Shown here one piece after another: positions 33,071 through 46,200 of a stretch of DNA of 64,000 bases. Below the pieces are notes generated by a model. It was not told the DNA's origin and did not search any database. It was given only the letters and a program-made list of their open reading frames with translations. Both the position numbers and the translations under genes were made by a program. Position 1 is the first letter of the stretch. Every line of letters begins with the position of its first letter. The DNA comes from Sphingobacteriales bacterium (GTDB lineage: Bacteria > Bacteroidota > Bacteroidia > Sphingobacteriales > Sphingobacteriaceae), in NCBI GenBank assembly GCA_014763615.1, contig JACXVB010000002.1, positions 62,001-126,000 of the forward strand. Direction: 5' to 3'.

Positions 33071-34105
33071 TTGGCAACTTCTCCACTCACCAATAAAAAA
33101 TTTATATGGGCATTTTTTGCCTCCTTTTCTATTTGGGCTAGCTTGCAATGTTATGGTTTGGTTGCTTTAGGTATCCCACAAAATATAGCACTGAAAGATA
33201 GCTTAGTTACACAACTCGAACTTGCTTTACTCTGTTGGCTCATCAGCAATAACCTATCTTTTTATCAACCCAAAGGCAGCAAATACATTTATGTAATTAT
33301 TTGGGCGATGGTGCTGGCAAGCGCTTTTATTGCCCTCCAAAAATTTACCTTTCCTCATTTTGCTTACGCTGATAATGGATTAGAAAATTTTTACCTCAAA
33401 TCATTACCTATCCGCTTCATTTTTGCTTTTTTATTGATTGGCTGCATGGCTACTATCAGTATTTTATGGTACAACCAACAAGAACAGCAAGAATTAGAAC
33501 AACGCAAAAATGAAGCGGAACGATTAACCAAAGAGGCAGAATTATCCTCTTTAAGAGAAAAATTACAACCTCATTTTTTATTCAACAGCTTAAACTCCAT
33601 CAGCGCATTAACCATTAGTAAGCCAGAACAAGCCAGAAAAATGGTTCATCAGTTGTCGGATTTTTTGAGAGGCACCCTCAGAAAAGATGATACCTTATCT
33701 ACTTTAGAGGATGAATTGGCGCATCTGCATTTATATCTAGAAATAGAAAAAGTACGATTTGGAAATCGCTTATTAACCGAAATCAATGCCGATCAAAGTA
33801 TTCTTCAAAAGCAAATTCCGCCCATGCTTTTACAACCTTTAGTAGAAAATGCTATCAAATTTGGGCTTTATGATACTTTAGAACAAGTCACCATCCAGAT
33901 CAACGCAAAATTTGAGCATCCCTATTTAATTGTTGAGGTTATGAATCCTTTTGATAAAGAAACTTCGCACAGCAACAAAGGAACAGGATTTGGCCTAGCC
34001 AGTATCCAAAGAAGGTTGCATTTACTCTACAGCAGAACAGATTTACTAAGCACTCAATCAAAACAAAATCAATTTATTAGCACTATCAAAATTCCTCAAA
34101 CATGA
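33071..34105 (+). CDS. LytS-type membrane sensor histidine kinase
   Basis: A 344-residue kinase of the His_kinase (LytS/AlgZ) family. It has four membrane spans (about 10-30, 48-60, 72-92 and 112-134), a short coiled coil, then the phospho-acceptor H168 in LREKLQPHFLFNSLNSIS and the ATPase N-box LLQPLVENAIKFG and GTGFGLASI. The start is TTG at 33071; no other start fits the operon spacing. It overlaps the response regulator by four bases (ATGA), the classic coupling of a kinase and its partner. Input is likely the membrane state or the LiaF-like protein. Confidence 0.9.
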   Translation: MATSPLTNKKFIWAFFASFSIWASLQCYGLVALGIPQNIALKDSLVTQLELALLCWLISNNLSFYQPKGSKYIYVIIWAMVLASAFIALQKFTFPHFAYADNGLENFYLKSLPIRFIFAFLLIGCMATISILWYNQQEQQELEQRKNEAERLTKEAELSSLREKLQPHFLFNSLNSISALTISKPEQARKMVHQLSDFLRGTLRKDDTLSTLEDELAHLHLYLEIEKVRFGNRLLTEINADQSILQKQIPPMLLQPLVENAIKFGLYDTLEQVTIQINAKFEHPYLIVEVMNPFDKETSHSNKGTGFGLASIQRRLHLLYSRTDLLSTQSKQNQFISTIKIPQT

Positions 34106-34839
34106 TTAAAACTATCATTATTGACGATGAACCATTAGCCCGAAGCATCATTATAGATTATCTTCAAAAATATCCTGATTTTGAAATCGTGGCTGAGTGT
34201 GGAAACGGTTTCGAGGGTTTAAAAGCCATCATGCAACACCAACCCAATTTGGTTTTTTTGGATATTCAAATGCCAAAAATTACAGGTTTTGAAATGTTAG
34301 AATTGGTTGATGAGATGCCTGCAATTATCTTCACCACCGCATTTGATGAATTTGCTTTGAAAGCTTTTGAAACGAATGCAGTTGATTATTTATTAAAACC
34401 ATTTGACCAAGAAAGATTTCAAAAAGCAATTGATAAATTTAGCTCAGCCAATCCTAAACAAACGCAAAAACAAACTGCAGCAGCTTTAGAAAGCGCACAA
34501 AGCCATGCCCTAAATGAAAGAGTTGTGGTAAAAACTGGCAATAAAATTAAGGTGATTTCTATTTACGATATTACCCACTTCTCTGCCGAAGATGATTACG
34601 TGAACATCCACACCTTAGAGGGAGCCTTTCTCAAAAGTCAAACCTTATCCTTTTTTGAGAAAACTTTAAACCACCAACTTTTTGTTCGAGTACATCGCTC
34701 TTATATCGTAAAAGTAGATCAGATTACTAAGATTGAACCTTACGAAAAGGATGGACATCTAGTGATTCTCCGGACAGGAGAAAAAATCCCAGTAAGCAAA
34801 ACGGGTTATCCAAAATTAAAAGCCGTTTTAGGAATATAA
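34102..34839 (+). CDS. LytTR response regulator
   Basis: A 245-residue DNA-binding response regulator. The receiver domain (about 1-120) has the acidic pocket IIDDEPLA and phospho-acceptor D54 in VFLDIQMPK. The C-terminal LytTR domain (about 140-245) contains DDYVNIHT and FVRVHRSYIVKVDQI. It is the partner of the kinase it overlaps by four bases. LytTR regulators bind direct repeats upstream of a small number of targets, often including their own locus. Confidence 0.93.
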   Translation: MIKTIIIDDEPLARSIIIDYLQKYPDFEIVAECGNGFEGLKAIMQHQPNLVFLDIQMPKITGFEMLELVDEMPAIIFTTAFDEFALKAFETNAVDYLLKPFDQERFQKAIDKFSSANPKQTQKQTAAALESAQSHALNERVVVKTGNKIKVISIYDITHFSAEDDYVNIHTLEGAFLKSQTLSFFEKTLNHQLFVRVHRSYIVKVDQITKIEPYEKDGHLVILRTGEKIPVSKTGYPKLKAVLGI

Positions 34840-34847
34840 TCTCCTAA

Positions 34848-37407
<2,560 letters not shown>

Positions 37408-37411
<4 letters not shown>

Positions 37412-38286
37412 GTAGATTTTCAGGAACAGGAGTGGCCATGATTACCCCATTTCTTCAGGATGGTAGTATTGATTTTAATGCCTTAGATAATACCATTGAG
37501 CATTTAATCAAGGGAAAGATAGATTATATTGTGGTTTTAGGTACCACAGGAGAATCTGCAACTTTAACCAAAGAAGAAAAACAGAACATATTTGAATTTA
37601 CAACCCAAAAAGTAAATGGACGAGTTCCTCTAGTGGCTGGAATTGGAGGTAATAACACCGCAGAAATTGTTGAGTCGGTTAGCCATTTTGCTATCAAAGG
37701 TTATGAAGCCATTCTTTCGGTAGTTCCTTACTATAATAAACCAACTCAAGAAGGAATTTTTCAGCACTATAAAGCGGTAGCAGCAGCCACAAAACTTCCA
37801 GTAATTTTATATAATGTACCTGGAAGAACTGGAATCACCATGTCGGCAGCTACCACTTTGCGCTTGGCCAAAGAGGTGGAAAACATTATTGCTACTAAAG
37901 AAGCATCAGGAAACTTTGATATTTTTAATGAGATAGCAGCTTATAAACCAGCAGGTTTTGATTTAATCTCTGGAGACGACCTAGTTACTTTACCAATGAT
38001 TGCTTTAGGTGCCACCGGAGTGATTTCTGTAATTGGAAATGCTTTGCCTTTACCAACTTCTGAAATGGTTAAAAACTGCCTTAAAGGCGATTTCAAAGCC
38101 GCTCTTTCTCAACATTCAAGTTTGTTAGAATTTACTAAATTGTGTTTTGTAGAAGGAAATCCGGCAGGCGTTAAAGCAGGAATGAAAGAATTAGGAATTT
38201 GTGATGATCATGTTCGATTACCTCTAGTAAAAGTAAGTGAGGAGACTAGAGCTAAGATTGGTTCTGAAATCAAAAAATTGAACTAA
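37408..38286 (+). CDS. dapA: 4-hydroxy-tetrahydrodipicolinate synthase
   Basis: A 292-residue TIM-barrel enzyme condensing pyruvate with aspartate semialdehyde in lysine and diaminopimelate synthesis. Key residues are visible: the Schiff-base lysine K164 in IATKEASG, Y135 and R140 in LYNVPGRTG, and the GTTGES substrate motif (about 45-50). Length is normal. It starts four bases inside the preceding gene and ends at a strong terminator, making it the last gene of a ligA-DUF6913-dapA unit. Confidence 0.97.
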
Positions 38287-38305
38287 AATAAAATGCTCAA
38301 CATAA

Positions 38306-38340
38306 AAAAAGGAGCTTGAAAAAAATTCAAGCTCCTTTTT
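38306..38340. terminator. Bidirectional terminator between dapA and the M1 peptidase gene
   Basis: A perfect 15-base-pair stem (AAAAAGGAGCTTGAA with TTCAAGCTCCTTTTT) closes on five A, with A- and T-runs at both ends, between the converging dapA and peptidase genes. Confidence 0.9.
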
Positions 38341-38358
38341 TATGAGATTAAATACTGA

Positions 38359-40359
38359 TTAGTTCGAAGCAGTCCAAGTATCATTGGATGAATCTACATC
38401 AGGATAAACGTGATCAGGATCTGAAGTTACAGACTGAATTGCCTCTGTTGAAGAATACTGGAAAGTCCAAGTTTTATTACGTTGCCAAATTTCAACTGGC
38501 AATTTTACCGTATCGGTTTTGCCATTCACGGTTTTAATTTGAATAATCACCGGTAATGGCATTTGCTCTTTACATTCAATAGTAATTAAAGCCCCATTTT
38601 TTGGATCATCTTTAATATATTTCACACCATCTACGGCAATATCAGCTTGCCAATTGTTCATGAACCAACCTCTCCAAAACCAATCTAATTTTTCTCCAGC
38701 AACATTTTCTATGGTTCTGAAGAAATCCGTCGGTGTTGGATGTTTGAAAGCCCAACGATCCACATAAGTTCTGAAAGCTCTATCAAAACGCTCTGGACCT
38801 AAAATTTGCTCCCTTAAAAGTGTTAAACCTATGCTTGGTTTAAAATAACAAAGCACCCCAATATTTCTTTCCTTCATCACATCTGGACTAGTCATGATTG
38901 GCTCAAAACTTGGGTTCATCAGATATTCAGACGTTTTGTGCATATCTACTTTCCCTTTTGGTGCGTATTCTCCATTATGGAAATGATCTGTTGAAAGGGT
39001 ATTGATAAAAGTATTGAAACCTTCGTCCATCCATCCATACAAACGCTCATTGGAGCCTACAATCATCGGGAACCAGTTGTGACCAAATTCATGATCAGAA
39101 ACTCCCCATAAACTTTTTCCTTTAGCTTTCCATCCACAAAAAACAATGCCTGGATATTCCATTCCATTTACATTACTTGCAATATTTACTGCGTTTGGAT
39201 AAGTAAACTCATGCCATTTATCAGAGTTAAACTCGATAGATTTTTTCACATATTCTGTAGCTCTACCCCAAGCATCATTACCGGCACTTTCAACGGGATA
39301 GGCAGAAATTGATAATGGATGGCGACCACTAGGCATATTCATTTTAGCCGCATCTACTACAAAAGCGGCAGATGATGCCCAAGAACAATCTCTCGCATTT
39401 TCTAACTTGAAGTGCCAAGTCAATTCTTTTTTTCCTTGCGGACGAGAAGCTGGATCAGTTACTTCTGATGGCTTCCTAATCATCACGGTTTGATCACTTT
39501 TTGCAGCTTCTTCCCATCTTTTCACTTCTTCTGGGGTATAAACTTCTTTAGGATTCAACAATTCGCCTGAGCAGAAAACAATATGGCTTGCAGGAGCTGT
39601 AATCTTAATATCGAAATTGCCATATTCTAGGTAAAACTCTGCAGGACCATCGTAAGGAATGGTGTTCCATCCCATGATGTCATCATACACACTCATCCTA
39701 GGATACCATTGCGCAATGGCATAAATTTTACCATTTTTAGTGGTTAACCAACCCATTCTATCAGAACCATACTCTGGAGATATAAAAGAAAAATCAATTT
39801 GAATTTTTAGCTGACCACCATTTGCTTTTAGATTTTCTGGTAAGAAAATTTGCATTCTGGTATCATTCACTAAGTATTTTAGATTTACACTTTGCGCTTT
39901 CCCATTGATGCTAATTAATTTCACTAAACTTAATTGATTTCCGCCGTCAAAATCTTCACCGTGACTACCGTTTCTACTTCCCGTTGGAGGAACTATGGCT
40001 GTACCTCTAGAATCTTTTTTGAAAAGATTCTGATCCAAATTCATCCAAATAAAACTCATCTCATCCGGGCTGTTATTGGTATAAGTAAGCACTTCTGTAC
40101 CGCTAATTTTATCCTGAGTATCATCCAAATTTGCCGTTAATTGATAATCGGCTCGGTTTTGCCAATATTGGGGACCTGGCTGACCACTAGCAGAGCGGTA
40201 GGTGTTACCATTAGAAGTATAAAAAAATGCACCAAATGCTTTGGTGTAATCATAATGATTAATGTCGGACGGCTGCTTACTGTTATCTTGAGCTTGCACC
40301 CATCCTAAGCTAAAACATGTTAAAATGCTGAAAGCCAATAGAAATTTAGACTTGATCAT
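38359..40359 (-). CDS. Secreted M1-family zinc metallopeptidase
   Basis: A 666-residue exported peptidase. The signal peptide ends GWVQAQ. The zinc site is H423-E424-F-G-H427 with the third ligand E446 in WMDEGFNT, exactly the HEXXH-18-E spacing of family M1. The substrate-binding GAMEN motif is replaced by NGMEYPG (about 398-404), a change common in Bacteroidota M1-like proteins. N- and C-terminal domains are beta-rich. It is a paralogue of the gene at 54739. Peptide breakdown in the periplasm or outside is likely; its exact substrate is unknown. Confidence 0.92.
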   Translation of the reverse strand: MIKSKFLLAFSILTCFSLGWVQAQDNSKQPSDINHYDYTKAFGAFFYTSNGNTYRSASGQPGPQYWQNRADYQLTANLDDTQDKISGTEVLTYTNNSPDEMSFIWMNLDQNLFKKDSRGTAIVPPTGSRNGSHGEDFDGGNQLSLVKLISINGKAQSVNLKYLVNDTRMQIFLPENLKANGGQLKIQIDFSFISPEYGSDRMGWLTTKNGKIYAIAQWYPRMSVYDDIMGWNTIPYDGPAEFYLEYGNFDIKITAPASHIVFCSGELLNPKEVYTPEEVKRWEEAAKSDQTVMIRKPSEVTDPASRPQGKKELTWHFKLENARDCSWASSAAFVVDAAKMNMPSGRHPLSISAYPVESAGNDAWGRATEYVKKSIEFNSDKWHEFTYPNAVNIASNVNGMEYPGIVFCGWKAKGKSLWGVSDHEFGHNWFPMIVGSNERLYGWMDEGFNTFINTLSTDHFHNGEYAPKGKVDMHKTSEYLMNPSFEPIMTSPDVMKERNIGVLCYFKPSIGLTLLREQILGPERFDRAFRTYVDRWAFKHPTPTDFFRTIENVAGEKLDWFWRGWFMNNWQADIAVDGVKYIKDDPKNGALITIECKEQMPLPVIIQIKTVNGKTDTVKLPVEIWQRNKTWTFQYSSTEAIQSVTSDPDHVYPDVDSSNDTWTASN

Positions 40360-40432
40360 GTAATTAAATTAATAGTGAAAATTGAATATATAGTTTTTTT
40401 GTCGGCTTCTGGATTCTATCATTTAATTGTTA

Positions 40433-41155
40433 CTAAAAACTACCTGTAAACGTGGTTTTTGGCAACGGAGGATAGATTCTTTCTTCGGCTGGAAGTCGGA
40501 TATACTTATTGTATGATTCAATAATATAGGTTCGCAACTCTACATCATTCATACTTTTAACTTGAGAATAGGTTGGCCGATAATACGACATGAAATCTTC
40601 TAATAGTTGACCTCTAATTTTAGTGAGTTGAGTAACCAAATCTTTGTTAAACCGCTGATCTATCAACTTCTCATCCAACTCACTAGCTATGAACTTCTGG
40701 AACGCTCTTTTTTGTTGAGACTGTTTGCTAAAGGCATTAATCAAACTTACTTTGCCATCAGCAGAAAGAACATTGGTGGTAGCATAAGAATAGGCGGATG
40801 AATAACTGGAACGAATGTTTTCAGGAATATTTTTAGCTTTTGCATTCACCACAACTTCATCCAGAATAATTAAACTCGGACGCATGAGCACCATTTTATC
40901 ACTCATGTCTTCTAAAATTAAAGTATCATTATCATAGCCTGGGCAAGAAAACACCAATAAATCTCCAATATCTGCCTTAACCACAAAATCACCCTTCTGC
41001 CCGGTATGATCTACTTCTCTTTGAGTAAGATTATTTACAAAAACCAGATTGAGTTTACTCCGGGTATCTGCATCATAAGCGATACCTTTTAATACCCCTT
41101 GGGCTTTAAGAAACAATGGCGCAAGTAATATTAAAAGTAAACTTAGTTTTTTCAT
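40433..41155 (-). CDS. Secreted carboxypeptidase-regulatory-like domain protein
   Basis: A 240-residue protein with a signal peptide ending FLKAQ, then a carboxypeptidase-D regulatory-like beta-sandwich (about 20-95, VLKGIAYDADTRSKLNLVFV and the FSCPGYDNDTLILE strand) and a C-terminal helical part unrelated to any family I recognise. The domain is usual at the N-terminus of TonB receptors, but here it stands alone without a plug or barrel. A structural or surface-display role is possible. It lies between the M1 peptidase and the ArsC-like gene on the same strand, 75 bases from each. Confidence 0.75.
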   Translation of the reverse strand: MKKLSLLLILLAPLFLKAQGVLKGIAYDADTRSKLNLVFVNNLTQREVDHTGQKGDFVVKADIGDLLVFSCPGYDNDTLILEDMSDKMVLMRPSLIILDEVVVNAKAKNIPENIRSSYSSAYSYATTNVLSADGKVSLINAFSKQSQQKRAFQKFIASELDEKLIDQRFNKDLVTQLTKIRGQLLEDFMSYYRPTYSQVKSMNDVELRTYIIESYNKYIRLPAEERIYPPLPKTTFTGSF

Positions 41156-41230
41156 GATTTGTAAAATTCAGTTAAACTTCGCGAATAAGCAAATGCTTAA
41201 CACTTTTTAACGCTTAAAATGCTTTTTATT

Positions 41231-41581
41231 TTACAAAAACAGTGTTTCGTACATCGCTTCATCAAAACCTATGGTATGAGCTTTTGCACTTTCTACCACT
41301 GGTCTTTTGATAGTGCTGGTATTACTTTTCATTAATTTAATAGCCGATGGAGCATCAACAACGGCTTGCTTGGTGTTTTCGTCTAAATTTCTCCAAGTTA
41401 AACCTTTTTTGTTGAGCACTTTTTCCCAACCAAACGCTGCACACCATTTTTCTAAATGAGCTTCATCTATCCCTTCCTTTTTATAATCATGAAAATGATA
41501 GCTCATGCCTTTCTCTTCAAAAAAAGTTCTTGCCTTCTTTACTGAACCACAATTAGGTATTCCAAAAATTTTAATTTCCAT
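41231..41581 (-). CDS. ArsC/Spx-family thioredoxin-fold protein (YffB-like)
   Basis: A 116-residue thioredoxin-fold protein of the arsenate reductase/Spx superfamily, beginning KIFGIPNCGSVKKAR with a single redox cysteine C11. The second cysteine of a CxxC pair and the arginine-based arsenate site of true ArsC are not evident, so it more likely belongs to the YffB-like group of glutathione-dependent or orphan reductases. The gene is seven bases downstream of pth, indicating cotranscription with it. Confidence 0.85.
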   Translation of the reverse strand: MEIKIFGIPNCGSVKKARTFFEEKGMSYHFHDYKKEGIDEAHLEKWCAAFGWEKVLNKKGLTWRNLDENTKQAVVDAPSAIKLMKSNTSTIKRPVVESAKAHTIGFDEAMYETLFL

Positions 41582-41588
41582 GTTTAAT

Positions 41589-42149
41589 TTATTTATTAAA
41601 ATTAGTCATAGTGAGTTCTATACCAATAGTTGCAAAACTTTTCACCATGTTTATCGACTGATCAATCAAAGTAGGAAGTGCTAAAACTTCCTCTTTATCA
41701 AAGGCACTTAATACATAATCTACTTGCCTGCCTTTTGGAAAATTATCTCCAATTCCGAAACGTAATCGAGCATATTCATTAGAGCCCAACAAACCTTCAA
41801 TACTTTTTAAACCATTGTGCCCGGCTGGGCTTCCTTTAGGTTTAATCCGCAAGGAGCCGAAGGGAATAGCCAAATCATCCACAATCACCAATATATTTTC
41901 AATCGGAATTTTTAAATCCTTCATCCAATAACTTACCGCCTTTCCACTTAAATTCATGTAGGTGGTAGGTTTGATTAAACAAAGCGTCCGGCCTTTATGA
42001 TTGATTTCTGTGAAGGAAGCTAATCGCATGGTAGAAAACTGTACTCCCGCTTCTTTAGCCATTTGATCCAAAACCATAAAACCTATATTATGACGAGTAT
42101 TGGCGTATTCTTGACCTATATTTCCTAATCCAACTATCAGGTATTTCAT
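41589..42149 (-). CDS. pth: Peptidyl-tRNA hydrolase
   Basis: A 186-residue enzyme that releases tRNA from stalled peptidyl-tRNA. Catalytic and binding residues are visible: N10 and H20 in [19 protein letters not shown], the [10 protein letters not shown] aspartate and GHNGLKSIE. Length is usual. It lies between tsaD (15 bases upstream) and the ArsC-like gene (seven bases downstream), forming a translation-related set with tsaD. Confidence 0.96.
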   Translation of the reverse strand: MKYLIVGLGNIGQEYANTRHNIGFMVLDQMAKEAGVQFSTMRLASFTEINHKGRTLCLIKPTTYMNLSGKAVSYWMKDLKIPIENILVIVDDLAIPFGSLRIKPKGSPAGHNGLKSIEGLLGSNEYARLRFGIGDNFPKGRQVDYVLSAFDKEEVLALPTLIDQSINMVKSFATIGIELTMTNFNK

Positions 42150-42164
42150 TTCTCTAAACTAAAA

Positions 42165-43175
42165 TTAAAAAGGCATCCGAGCTAAAGGTGATATATCTTG
42201 TTTTGCAAAATCTTGATCTAAATATTTAAAATAACCCGCTATGGCAATCATCGCAGCATTATCCGTACAATATTCAAACTTCGGAATAAAAACATTCCAA
42301 CCTTCAGTTTTGGCCAAATCTGTTAAACCATTTCTCAAACCAGAATTTGCAGAAACACCACCAGCAATCGCGATGTCTTTTATTTGATACGCTTTTGCTG
42401 CTTTTTTCACCTTATTTAAAAGGATAGAAACAATGCGTGATTGAATTGAGGCGCAAATATCTTCCATATTTTCTTTTAAGAAATGAGGATTTTCTTTCAC
42501 CTGATCTCTAACAAAATACAGAATAGAAGTTTTTAATCCGCTAAAGCTGAAGTTTAATGCTGGAATTTGTGGTTCAGGGAATTGAAAAGCATTGGGATTA
42601 CCACTTTTGGCGTATTGATCAATTAAAGGTCCGCCTGGATAAGGCAAATCCAATATTTTGGCCGTTTTATCGAAAGCTTCGCCAGCAGCATCATCTAAAG
42701 TTTCACCCACAATTTCCATTTCAAAATAATTTCTCACCAACACAATCTGCGTATGCCCACCAGAAACGGTTAAACATAAAAATGGAAATGGAGGAATGGC
42801 TTTGTCTCCATCAGGAATAAAATGTGCCAAAATATGAGCTTGCATGTGGTTCACCTCAATAATTGGAATATCATTTGCAATAGCAAAAGCCTTGGCAAAA
42901 GAGGTGCCCACTAACAAAGATCCTAATAATCCAGGGCCACGTGTAAAAGCAACTGCATCTATCTGATTTTTGGTTATTTTAGCAGCAATAATTGCTTGAT
43001 GAACCGCAGGTACAATATTTTGTTGATGAACTCTGGATGCTAACTCAGGAACAACACCGCCGTATTGTTCATGAATAGTTTGGTTTGCAATAATATTTGA
43101 TACAATTTTGCCGTCTATGCAAATAGCCGCAGAAGTTTCATCACAAGAAGATTCGATTCCAAGAACAACTGACAC
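42165..43175 (-). CDS. tsaD: tRNA N6-adenosine threonylcarbamoyltransferase
   Basis: A 336-residue ASKHA-fold enzyme that, with TsaB and TsaE, adds the threonylcarbamoyl group to A37 of ANN-decoding tRNAs. The start is GTG at 43175 (first residues SVVLGIESSCDETSAA). The metal ligands are H110 and H114 in NHMQAHILAH. LSVSGGHTQIVLV-like and GGPLIDQYAK segments follow. It is transcribed divergently from the TamB-like gene with about 30 bases between the GTG and the proposed ATT, so their promoters share or overlap a narrow region. Confidence 0.96.
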   Translation of the reverse strand: MSVVLGIESSCDETSAAICIDGKIVSNIIANQTIHEQYGGVVPELASRVHQQNIVPAVHQAIIAAKITKNQIDAVAFTRGPGLLGSLLVGTSFAKAFAIANDIPIIEVNHMQAHILAHFIPDGDKAIPPFPFLCLTVSGGHTQIVLVRNYFEMEIVGETLDDAAGEAFDKTAKILDLPYPGGPLIDQYAKSGNPNAFQFPEPQIPALNFSFSGLKTSILYFVRDQVKENPHFLKENMEDICASIQSRIVSILLNKVKKAAKAYQIKDIAIAGGVSANSGLRNGLTDLAKTEGWNVFIPKFEYCTDNAAMIAIAGYFKYLDQDFAKQDISPLARMPF

Positions 43176-43207
43176 AAATGTGGGTTTAAGTTTAAAAGTA
43201 CAAAACT

Positions 43208-46200
43208 ATTAAAAAACTAATCAAAATAACGCTTTACTCCTTAATTGCTCTCTTAGTTTTAGTAGGTGCAGTATTAGTTGCTATGCAATTTAAGCCTGTA
43301 CAAACATGGTTGGCAAAGAAAGCAGCCGCTTATCTTTCTAAAGAGCTAAAAGCAGATGTTGGTGTTAAAAGCTTGTATCTGCATCCTTTCCGTTCATTAG
43401 TTTTAGAAGGTTTTTATATTACTGATTTACAAAAAGATACCTTAATCAGCACTAAAAAATTATCTGTAAAAATTACTGACTTTTCTATTTTTACGTTAGA
43501 TGGTATTACTTTAAAAAATGTAGATTTAGAAAACGGAAAAATCTATCTAAAAACCTATAAAGACAGCACAAGCAATTTTCAATTTATCTTAGATAAGTTT
43601 ATTTCACCAGATACCACACAGACAGCGTCTAGCTTCAAGTTTGCCTTAAATGATGTTACATTGCATAACATCGATTTTAAATATAAAAATTACCTTCAAA
43701 AAGATACCCTAATGCAAGGTGTAAACTTTGATGATATCCATGTGAAACACCTCAGCGGTAATTTTAAAGGGATTGACATCAATCAACACCTCTTTAAAGC
43801 ACAAATCAATCACTTATCGCTTCAAGAAAAAAGCGGTTTTATATTGAATGATTTAACTGCTGATGCCACTGTAGATACTAATCAGATTGTGCTTAAAAAT
43901 CTTTTATTAGTTACCCCAAAAACCAAGCTCACCAATTACTTCACCATGAAGTTTAAATCTTTTAGTGATTTTAATGAGGTGTCTAGCAAGGTTTTGATGG
44001 AAGGGCATTTTAAAAACTCCAAAGTAAATGTTAAAGATATCGCCTTTTTCGTACCAGATTTAGCAGACAGTAAATTGAGTTTCACCATCAACGGAGAGGT
44101 AAAAGGAAGAGTAAATAGCCTAAAAGCGAGTAATTTAACCATAAAAGTAGGGAAAGCAACTTATCTGAAAGGGAATTTTCGGATACGTGGTTTACCTGAT
44201 ATCCACAACACCTTTATGGAGCTAGATTTTAACGAAGTTTACTCTAATAAAACGGATGTTGATTATATTTTAGAACAAGCTACCGGAAACAAATCCAACC
44301 AAACACCCGCCATTATTTCTAAATTTGGAAACATCAATTTCTCGGGTCAGTTTACCGGTTTGTGGAATGATTTTATTGCCTATGGCGAGTTTAAAACCAA
44401 ATTAGGTTTATTGAAATCAGATGTAAACATGAAGATTAATAAATCTGGCAATTCTTCCTATTCGGGAAAATTAGAGGCAGTAGATTTTAATTTAGGTGAT
44501 TTGATTGATGAGCCATCACTCAACAGAACCTCTTTTAAAGCTAATTTAGATGGAAAAGGCTTTAATATAAACACGCTTTCTGAGAACTTAACAGCCAAGG
44601 TTGCTTATTTTGATTTCAATGATTATCGCTATCAAAATATTAATATCAATGGACAAATTAATCGGCAAGTTTTTGATGGAAAATTGAACATCAATGATGA
44701 TAATATCCTCCTAGATTTTAACGGAAAAGCCAACCTCAACCCTAAATTACCACAATTTAATTTCGAAGCTAATGTAAACTGTGCCAACCTCAACAAACTC
44801 CATTTCACAAAAGATACCATCCAACTAAGCGCCAATATCAAGAATAATTTTTCTGGCAATAGTTTGGATAATGTACAAGGCAATTTCATGATGAAACAAA
44901 TCAAAATTACCAATACTGAGAAAACTTTTGAGATGGATTCTATTTACCTTTTAGCGCAAGGGATTGGTGCAGATAGAACTTTAGCACTCACTTCTGATAT
45001 TGGCGATGCCAGCATTAAAGGCGAGTATGATTTAAAAACTTTGCCTTCTGCTTTTAAAACCATCATCAAAAAATACACCCCTTCTTATCAAACCACTATT
45101 GTAACTCCTAAAAATCAAAATTTTCAGTTTAATATTGATTTGAAGAATTTCGATTACATCTCTAGCTTGTTTATTCCTAAATTAAAAATTCCAGACAGAG
45201 GCGCTTTTAACGGCAAATTTGATTCGCAGAATAATATAGCCAATCTGAATGGATATATCAAAACATTGAAGTATGATGGAACCACATTCAACAATTTAAT
45301 TATTGATGAAAACACTTCAGCAAAAGCCTTAGAGGCGGTTATCTCATTGGATAAAGTTGAATTCTCAGACGGAGGCTTATTTGTGCAGAATATCATTATT
45401 CAGAATACTTTAAAAAACGATAGCCTATCTTTCAACGTCAAGTTATCAGATAAAAATGCTGTCAATCAACTCGATTTGTACGGTTTAGTAAAATTTGGGA
45501 AAGATACTTTAGCACAAGTGAGTTTACTCCCTTCAGACGTGATTATCGACAACCAAATTTGGAAAATTAAAGATCAAGTGAGGTTGAAATTTGATACCAG
45601 CAAAACGATAATTGATAACTTTGAGCTATCACATGATCAACAACTGGTAGCAGTAAATGGAGCCATTTCAGCCTCGGATGCAGATGACTTAGAAATAGTA
45701 GTTAAAAACCTCGATATGATTTCTTTGAGCCAGCTAACCAAAGGTTTTGGCGTAAATTTAAAAGGAACCATGAACGGTAATGCCAATCTTTCAGCCATTC
45801 TCGGTACACCTAATATTCAATCAGACTTTACTATTGATTCACTTAGCTATAATAAAACAAAAGTAGGCACTTTAAATATTGCTTCTACTTACAATAACCA
45901 AACGGATAAGGTGGATGTAAAAGCAAGCATTTTTAAAAATCAGCTCAAAACTATGGATATCAAAGGAGAGGTGGATATCAAAAGTGAAACGAATAATCTT
46001 AACTTAGATTTACTACTTGAACGAACAGAATTAGTTATCTTTGAACCTTTTGTCAGCAGTTTTGTATCTAATTTAAAAGGTCAGGTTTCTTCTGATTTAA
46101 AAGTAACCGGTAAGTTTAAAAACCCTCAAATTAATGGTAATTTATCCTTGTTGAATGCTGGAGTAAAGGTAAATTATTTAGGGACTAACTATACCATAAA

